Assembly (NCBI GenBank): GCA_000431135.1
Contig: HF987895.1
Location: forward strand, 38,132-65,349
DNA from: Clostridium sp. CAG:590
GTDB lineage: Bacteria; Bacillota; Clostridia; Lachnospirales; Lachnospiraceae
DNA length: 27,218 nucleotides
Reading direction: 5' to 3'
Below are positions 22,658-27,218 of this stretch, in pieces (within the stretch, counting starts at the first letter, position 1; each line of letters opens with the position of its first letter). The position numbers and the translations under genes are program-made. The notes below the pieces were generated by a model that saw only the letters and a program-made list of their open reading frames with translations, searched no databases and was not told where the DNA came from.

Positions 22658-23926
22658 ATGAAATACGATATGATCATTATAGGTGCCGGAGTTTCCGGTC
22701 TGTGTGCCGCCTATACGGTTGCAGCAAACAGACCGCACATGCACATACTGGTTTTAGAAAAAGAATCTGTTTGCGGACGTAAATTAAGCGCTTCAGGAAA
22801 TGGCAAATGCAATGTAACGAATTCTGCATTTCAGTCTTCGTGCTATCATTCTTCCAATCCTGCATTTATAGAACAATGGGTGAATGCCCATAATGCATCA
22901 GAAGTGACCGATTTCTTGTATACAATGGGGATTCCGACCTATTCCAGAAACGGATATTACTATCCGGTATCAAACCAGGCAAAACAGGTAACAAACCATA
23001 TATATCAAAGATGCTTAGATATGGGGATTGATTTTTTGTTTCAGACAGAGGTTATTTCCATTCAAAAAAATACCCATTCCCCCAAAACAACATATGATAT
23101 TACCGATTCCGGACATAATATATATCATAGCAGTATTGTATTTCTTGCAACCGGTGGTGCAGCGGCTTCGAAGCTTGGTGGCAGCCGATCCGGTTATCAG
23201 TTAGCTAAGATGTTGTCCCATACGATCGTTCCGGTTCATGCAGTATTAAGTCCGATATATATGAATGACCCGGATTTAAGATATGCTAAGGGTGTAAGGA
23301 TCGATGGTACCGTTACATTGCAGCAGAACAAAGAACAGAGTTGGCGGGAAAGCGGTCAGATTCAATTCAACGAAACAAATGTGTCCGGTATTGTAATCAT
23401 GAATCTTTCTTGTCATCTTCCTTATTTTACAGAAGCAGAATGTCACAATGCATTACATATTGATTGTTTACCGGCATGGTCATGGAATGAACTGCATGAT
23501 TACCTTTTACAACAAGCATGCTCTGCACCGCAGGAGAGTATCCGTACTCTGCTGCAGGGGATATTTCCGAATGGTTTTGTAACTTATTTATTAAAACGGC
23601 TTCGGATTCAGGAACATCTACATGTATCAGATATTACAGAAAAACAGTGGAACAGGATTGTTTCTAATTGCAAGAAAATGATGTTTACACCGATTCTGAA
23701 AGAAGACTTTGATAAGGCACAGGTTACAGCCGGAGGAGTAGCAGTAGATGAGATAGATATCAATACCTTTGAATCCAGAAAACAAAAGGGCGTATATATT
23801 GCAGGAGAATTATTGGATATAAATGGCATTTGTGGCGGATATAATCTGACATTTGCAATCTTATCCGGAATTCAGGCTGCCGGAAGTATTGTTGAAAAGA
23901 AAACGGTTGGAGGTTCGTATGATTGA
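22658..23926 (+). CDS. HI0933/BaiN-like flavoprotein (NAD(P)/FAD-dependent oxidoreductase)
   Basis: A 422-residue FAD protein of the HI0933-like family. GAGVSG (9-14) is the FAD-binding turn after the first strand, KLSASGNGKCNVTN (42-55) is a family hallmark, FLATGGAAASKLGGSRSGY occurs mid-protein, and the C-terminal VTAGGVAVDEID plus GELLDINGICGGYNLTFAI complete the pattern. Members include enzymes reported to act on bile acids (BaiN) but most have no known substrate, so only the class is claimed. The ATG at 22658 is used; GGAG at 22641 is 13 bases away, longer than ideal, but the TTG at 22646 is too close to it. It overlaps the next gene by 8 bases. Confidence 0.88.
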   Translation: MKYDMIIIGAGVSGLCAAYTVAANRPHMHILVLEKESVCGRKLSASGNGKCNVTNSAFQSSCYHSSNPAFIEQWVNAHNASEVTDFLYTMGIPTYSRNGYYYPVSNQAKQVTNHIYQRCLDMGIDFLFQTEVISIQKNTHSPKTTYDITDSGHNIYHSSIVFLATGGAAASKLGGSRSGYQLAKMLSHTIVPVHAVLSPIYMNDPDLRYAKGVRIDGTVTLQQNKEQSWRESGQIQFNETNVSGIVIMNLSCHLPYFTEAECHNALHIDCLPAWSWNELHDYLLQQACSAPQESIRTLLQGIFPNGFVTYLLKRLRIQEHLHVSDITEKQWNRIVSNCKKMMFTPILKEDFDKAQVTAGGVAVDEIDINTFESRKQKGVYIAGELLDINGICGGYNLTFAILSGIQAAGSIVEKKTVGGSYD

Positions 23927-25511
23927 GATCAGAGGAATAAAAGTATCAGTAGAGAACGACAAACAGGAATTAGAACGCCAGATTGCAAAGAGATTGCGCC
24001 GAAAAGACGTTCCGCCTTATCATATACTGAAGCGTTCCATTGATGCCAGAAAAAAACCGAATATATATTATGTCTATCAGGTTGGTGTAGAATTAAAAGA
24101 GGAAAAGAAACTAGTGCAGAAACTTAACGATAATAATATTATGTTAAGTAATAGGGTGGAATATACTCCTGCCATCCCCGGCTCACAGCAAATGAAACAT
24201 CATCCGCTTGTGATCGGTTCCGGACCTGCCGGACTTTTTTGTGCATTATTACTTGCGAGACAGGGATTTTCGCCGATTGTTGTGGAACGAGGTCTGACCG
24301 TGGATGATCGCAAACAGGCGGTCGAGTCATTCTGGGATACCGGTAAGCTGAATCCCGAATGCAATGTACAATTTGGTGAGGGTGGTGCCGGAACTTTCAG
24401 TGATGGCAAGCTGAATACACAGGTCAAGGATAAATACGGACGAATCCGGTTTGTGTTAGAGGAATTTGTCAAACATGGAGCTCCGGAATCTATTTTATAT
24501 GATAACAAACCACATGTAGGAACAGATCTTCTGATCCGGATTGTAAAAGGGATTCGGACAGAGATTGAGGATCTTGGAGGATTATTTTTATTTGACACTA
24601 AGGCAGTTGATATCCGTATTGAAAACGGTTCTATATGCGGCGTTCAATTGTTACATAAGGATACCACAACGTGGGTAGAAACGAATCATGTTATATTTGC
24701 AATCGGACATTCCGCTAGAGATACTTTTTCTATGCTGCACGATCACCGGTTGAATATGCATTCGAAAGATTTTGCAATCGGAGTACGTGTGGAACATCCT
24801 GCAACATGGATACAGGAGGCAATGTATGGTAAGGGAAAAGCAGCTCAATTATTGCCGGCAGCACCATATAAACTGACCTATCAGGCGCAAAATGGACGAG
24901 GAGTATATTCTTTTTGTATGTGCCCGGGCGGATATGTTGTGAACGCTTCTTCCGAGCCGGGACATACAGCAGTTAACGGTATGAGTTACAGCGGCAGGGA
25001 TAGTGTCAATTCCAATTCGGCCATTATTGTAACGGTACGCAGGGAAGATTATGGGAGTGATTCCGCGCTTTCCGGTATTGCATTTCAACGGGAATTAGAA
25101 GAAAATGTTTACAAACAGGGAAACGGGAATGTATTGGTGCAACGATTCGGAGACTTTGAAAAGAAACAGCCTTCCGATACGGTTGGCCGAATCACCCCAC
25201 AGATCAAAGGATCCTATACATGTGGTAATGTAGCATCCTGTTTGCCATCCTTTGTATCGGATGCTATAATAGAGGGCATGCATCATTTTGAACGGGAGAT
25301 TCCCGGATTTTCAGATGGAGATGTAATTGTTTCCGGTGTGGAAAGCCGTACTTCCTCCCCAGTCAGGATCGAACGCTCTGACAGTTTCGAATCCAACATT
25401 CAGGGAATCTATCCTTGCGGAGAAGGGGCAGGCTATGCCGGTGGAATTATGTCTGCTGCCATGGACGGAATGAAAGTGGCAGAAGCGATCATTTGTAAGT
25501 ATTACAGATAA
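23919..25511 (+). CDS. COG2509-type FAD-dependent dehydrogenase
   Basis: A 530-residue flavoprotein of the uncharacterised FAD-dependent dehydrogenase group. An N-terminal ~85-residue domain (DKQELERQIAKRLRRKDVPP, ILKRSIDARKK) is specific to this group. GSGPAG (100-105) starts the FAD fold; QFGEGGAGTFSDGKL (151-165) and the C-terminal GEGAGYAGGIMSAAMDGMKVAEA are clear. The substrate is unknown. The ATG at 23919 is chosen for the GGAGG at 23909-23913; an upstream frame from 23853 would extend into the HI0933-type gene. The 8-base overlap suggests translational coupling of the two flavoproteins. Confidence 0.9.
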   Translation: MIEIRGIKVSVENDKQELERQIAKRLRRKDVPPYHILKRSIDARKKPNIYYVYQVGVELKEEKKLVQKLNDNNIMLSNRVEYTPAIPGSQQMKHHPLVIGSGPAGLFCALLLARQGFSPIVVERGLTVDDRKQAVESFWDTGKLNPECNVQFGEGGAGTFSDGKLNTQVKDKYGRIRFVLEEFVKHGAPESILYDNKPHVGTDLLIRIVKGIRTEIEDLGGLFLFDTKAVDIRIENGSICGVQLLHKDTTTWVETNHVIFAIGHSARDTFSMLHDHRLNMHSKDFAIGVRVEHPATWIQEAMYGKGKAAQLLPAAPYKLTYQAQNGRGVYSFCMCPGGYVVNASSEPGHTAVNGMSYSGRDSVNSNSAIIVTVRREDYGSDSALSGIAFQRELEENVYKQGNGNVLVQRFGDFEKKQPSDTVGRITPQIKGSYTCGNVASCLPSFVSDAIIEGMHHFEREIPGFSDGDVIVSGVESRTSSPVRIERSDSFESNIQGIYPCGEGAGYAGGIMSAAMDGMKVAEAIICKYYR

Positions 25512-25550
25512 TATATAACAAATTCAAAGATATAGAAGAAAGGGATATCT

Positions 25551-25775
25551 ATGGACGATACAAAAATTGCACGAATCAATGCACTATATCACAAAGCAAA
25601 AACAGAAGGTCTTACAGAAGAAGAGAAAGTAGAACAACAGATTCTGCGACAGGAGTATATTGATTCCATCAAAAACAATATCCGGAGTCAGTTAGATAAT
25701 ACGAGTGTTCAGAATCCGGACGGCACGATTACGCCGCTTAAGATTGTCCGGGAGCGCAATATCAATGGAAAATAA
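25551..25775 (+). CDS. DUF896 domain protein (YnzC-like)
   Basis: A 74-residue protein fitting the DUF896 family: IARINALYHKAKTEGLTEEE at the N-terminus, a helical hairpin continuing with KVEQQILRQEYIDSIKNNI, and the conserved tail end PDGTITPLK. Bacillus YnzC is the best-known member, with an SOS-linked neighbour, but the function is not known. A purine-rich AGAAAGGG precedes the ATG. The gene end overlaps the folate gene by 11 bases. Confidence 0.9.
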   Translation: MDDTKIARINALYHKAKTEGLTEEEKVEQQILRQEYIDSIKNNIRSQLDNTSVQNPDGTITPLKIVRERNINGK

Positions 25776-26337
25776 ACAGGAAAAACAATTCTTAAGAAAA
25801 CAAATGCGGGAAAAAAGAGCACAATTATCGAAAACTGAATGCGACGAGCGTTCCAAACAGATTGCCGAACAATTATTCCAATCCGCATTTTATGAAGCGT
25901 ATAACCATATCTGTATCTATCAGGCTTTCCGTAATGAAGTATCCTGTGATGCAATATGCAAACAGGCGTGGAATGATCAGAAGAAAGTGTATGTACCTGT
26001 TACGGATGAACAGACTAAGACAATGGAATTTTATGAGATCACACCATATACCACATGGAAAAAAGGTGCATATGGAATTGCGGAACCGGAGACAATATCT
26101 CCGGACTGTGTATTGACCAATACCGCCCTGATATTGATGCCCGGACTTTTATTTGATACACAAAGACACCGGCTTGGATATGGGGGTGGCTATTATGACA
26201 AATATTTGTCAGCACATACTGAACATAGAACTGCAGCACTTTGTTATGATTTCCAGGTAATCGATCATACGTTGCCTTACGAGGAACATGACCGGCTGCC
26301 GGATTATCTGGTCACAGAACACCACATTTATGAATGA
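25765..26337 (+). CDS. 5-formyltetrahydrofolate cyclo-ligase
   Basis: A 190-residue enzyme converting 5-formyltetrahydrofolate with ATP to 5,10-methenyltetrahydrofolate (MTHFS). KQFLRKQMREKRAQLS at the N-terminus is the substrate-binding helix, IYQAFRNEVSC follows, and the ATP-binding GYGGGYYDKYL occupies 138-148 after LMPGLLFD. Length is normal. The ATG at 25765 gives the family N-terminus; the frame extends upstream to 25705 inside DUF896 but those residues (Arg-rich) are out-of-frame noise. Overlap with the upstream gene suggests co-translation. Confidence 0.93.
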   Translation: MENKQEKQFLRKQMREKRAQLSKTECDERSKQIAEQLFQSAFYEAYNHICIYQAFRNEVSCDAICKQAWNDQKKVYVPVTDEQTKTMEFYEITPYTTWKKGAYGIAEPETISPDCVLTNTALILMPGLLFDTQRHRLGYGGGYYDKYLSAHTEHRTAALCYDFQVIDHTLPYEEHDRLPDYLVTEHHIYE

Positions 26338-26351
26338 AAGGGGAATGAATC

Positions 26352-27218
26352 ATGGAATTAACAACAATGGGACAACTTGCAAAAAATGCTTCACGGACAC
26401 TCAACAAATTATCAAAACCGATTAAGAACGCATGCCTTCTTACCGTAGCAAGAAACCTGATCGATCATACCGATATGATCTTAGAAGCGAATGAAAAGGA
26501 TATTGCGAATGGCAAAGCAAACCAGATGCCGGATTCTTTGTTAGACCGGCTGCGTTTAACACCGGAGCGGATTGAAGGAATTGCAGAAGGTGTACGCCAG
26601 GTTGCTATGTTAGAAGATCCGATCGGAGAGGTGTTATCCATGAAAGAGCGTCCAAATGGATTAATGATCGGGAAAAAAAGAGTACCGTTAGGTGTGATCG
26701 GTATCATTTACGAATCCCGCCCAAACGTTACGGTAGATGCTTTTTCTCTATGTTTCAAGACAAGCAATGCCGTAATATTAAGAGGCGGTTCCGATGCCAT
26801 TCATTCCAATATTGCGCTGGTTGCTATTATCAAAGAATCATTGGAAGAGATGCATGTAACATCGGATGCGATCTTTTTATTGGAGGATACCAGTCGTGAA
26901 ACTGCCACAAAACTGATGCGTTTGAATGAATATATCGATGTACTGATTCCACGTGGTGGTGCCGGACTGATTCGTTCCGTTGTTCAGAATGCAACTGTAC
27001 CGGTTATCGAAACGGGTACCGGAAACTGTCACGTATATATTGATGCATCTGCTGATCCTGCAATGGCTGTAAACATTGTGAAAAATGCCAAATTACAGCG
27101 GCTTGGCGTATGCAACGCCTGCGAGTCCCTGGTCGTACATAAGGATATTGCAGATACGGTTATGCCTATGTTGATTGCCATGTTGAAGGAAAATCAGTGT
27201 GAGATCCGCGGCGATGAG
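26352..27218 (+). CDS. proA: gamma-glutamyl phosphate reductase, truncated by the window end
   Basis: The first 289 residues of ProA, which reduces gamma-glutamyl phosphate to the semialdehyde in proline synthesis. VPLGVIGIIYESRPNVTVDA (111-130), ILRGGSDAIHSN and ETGTGNCHVYID are conserved, and the catalytic cysteine is C254 in GVCNACESL. About 410-420 residues are expected, so roughly 130 lie beyond the window. A good AAAGGGG site precedes the ATG 8 bases away. No glutamate 5-kinase gene (proB) is upstream; it could follow. Confidence 0.95.
   Translation, partial: MELTTMGQLAKNASRTLNKLSKPIKNACLLTVARNLIDHTDMILEANEKDIANGKANQMPDSLLDRLRLTPERIEGIAEGVRQVAMLEDPIGEVLSMKERPNGLMIGKKRVPLGVIGIIYESRPNVTVDAFSLCFKTSNAVILRGGSDAIHSNIALVAIIKESLEEMHVTSDAIFLLEDTSRETATKLMRLNEYIDVLIPRGGAGLIRSVVQNATVPVIETGTGNCHVYIDASADPAMAVNIVKNAKLQRLGVCNACESLVVHKDIADTVMPMLIAMLKENQCEIRGDE

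Noticed and set aside
24200..24598. 132-residue reverse-strand frame, the longest on the minus strand
   Set aside because: It is antisense to the COG2509 FAD-binding region, with low-complexity Ser/Pro composition and no ribosome binding site.
1..27218. Mobile elements, CRISPR arrays, tRNA genes or defence systems
   Set aside because: No transposase, integrase, direct repeat arrays or cloverleaf-like segments were recognised; gene content is housekeeping and sporulation.

Overview
All genes in this window lie on the + strand. The window reads as a chromosomal core region of a Gram-positive Clostridia-type Firmicute, most likely family Lachnospiraceae. The basis is indirect: short-form HisG with HisZ, a sporulation pair YqfC/YqfD next to PhoH and YbeY, ribosomal protein S21, RecU, a RelQ-type alarmone synthetase, DUF896, DUF3048, a COG2509 flavoprotein, AGGAGG-type ribosome binding sites and AT-rich sigma-A style promoters. 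The family is an inference from gene content. No phage, insertion sequence, CRISPR array, tRNA or rRNA is visible, and no gene-free stretch exceeds about 150 bases.

Layout. 1-222: tail of an M23 metallopeptidase. 322-4957: RelQ alarmone synthetase, an RsmF-like rRNA methyltransferase, a short-chain dehydrogenase, an RluA-type pseudouridine synthase and RecU, closely spaced. 5079-11389: trpS followed by a partial histidine operon, hisZ-hisG-hisD-hisB, ending in a three-domain protein (degenerate HisF-like barrel, HisI, HisE). hisA, hisF, hisH and hisC are not here. 11417-14258: a 51-residue membrane protein and alaS. 14409-19338: rpsU with its own strong promoter and terminator, then yqfC, yqfD, phoH, ybeY, a DUF3048 lipoprotein and cdd; this is a reduced form of the rpsU-to-era cluster known from Bacillus. 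19357-21990: a hybrid histidine kinase with a seven-helix sensor, receiver and Hpt domain. 22043-25511: a BofC-like exported protein and two overlapping flavoproteins. 25551-27218: DUF896, 5-formyltetrahydrofolate cyclo-ligase and proA, cut by the window end.

How the genes work together. HisZ and short HisG form the feedback-controlled first enzyme of histidine synthesis; HisE and HisI do steps two and three; HisB and HisD act late; the middle of the pathway must be encoded elsewhere. YqfC/YqfD are mother-cell sporulation proteins, and a sigma-E-like promoter precedes them. The most unusual item is the HisF-like barrel fused to HisIE: it keeps the fold signature but has lost a catalytic aspartate, the second phosphate site and an insertion, so it looks like a scaffold or allosteric domain. 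The rest is largely conserved housekeeping sequence.
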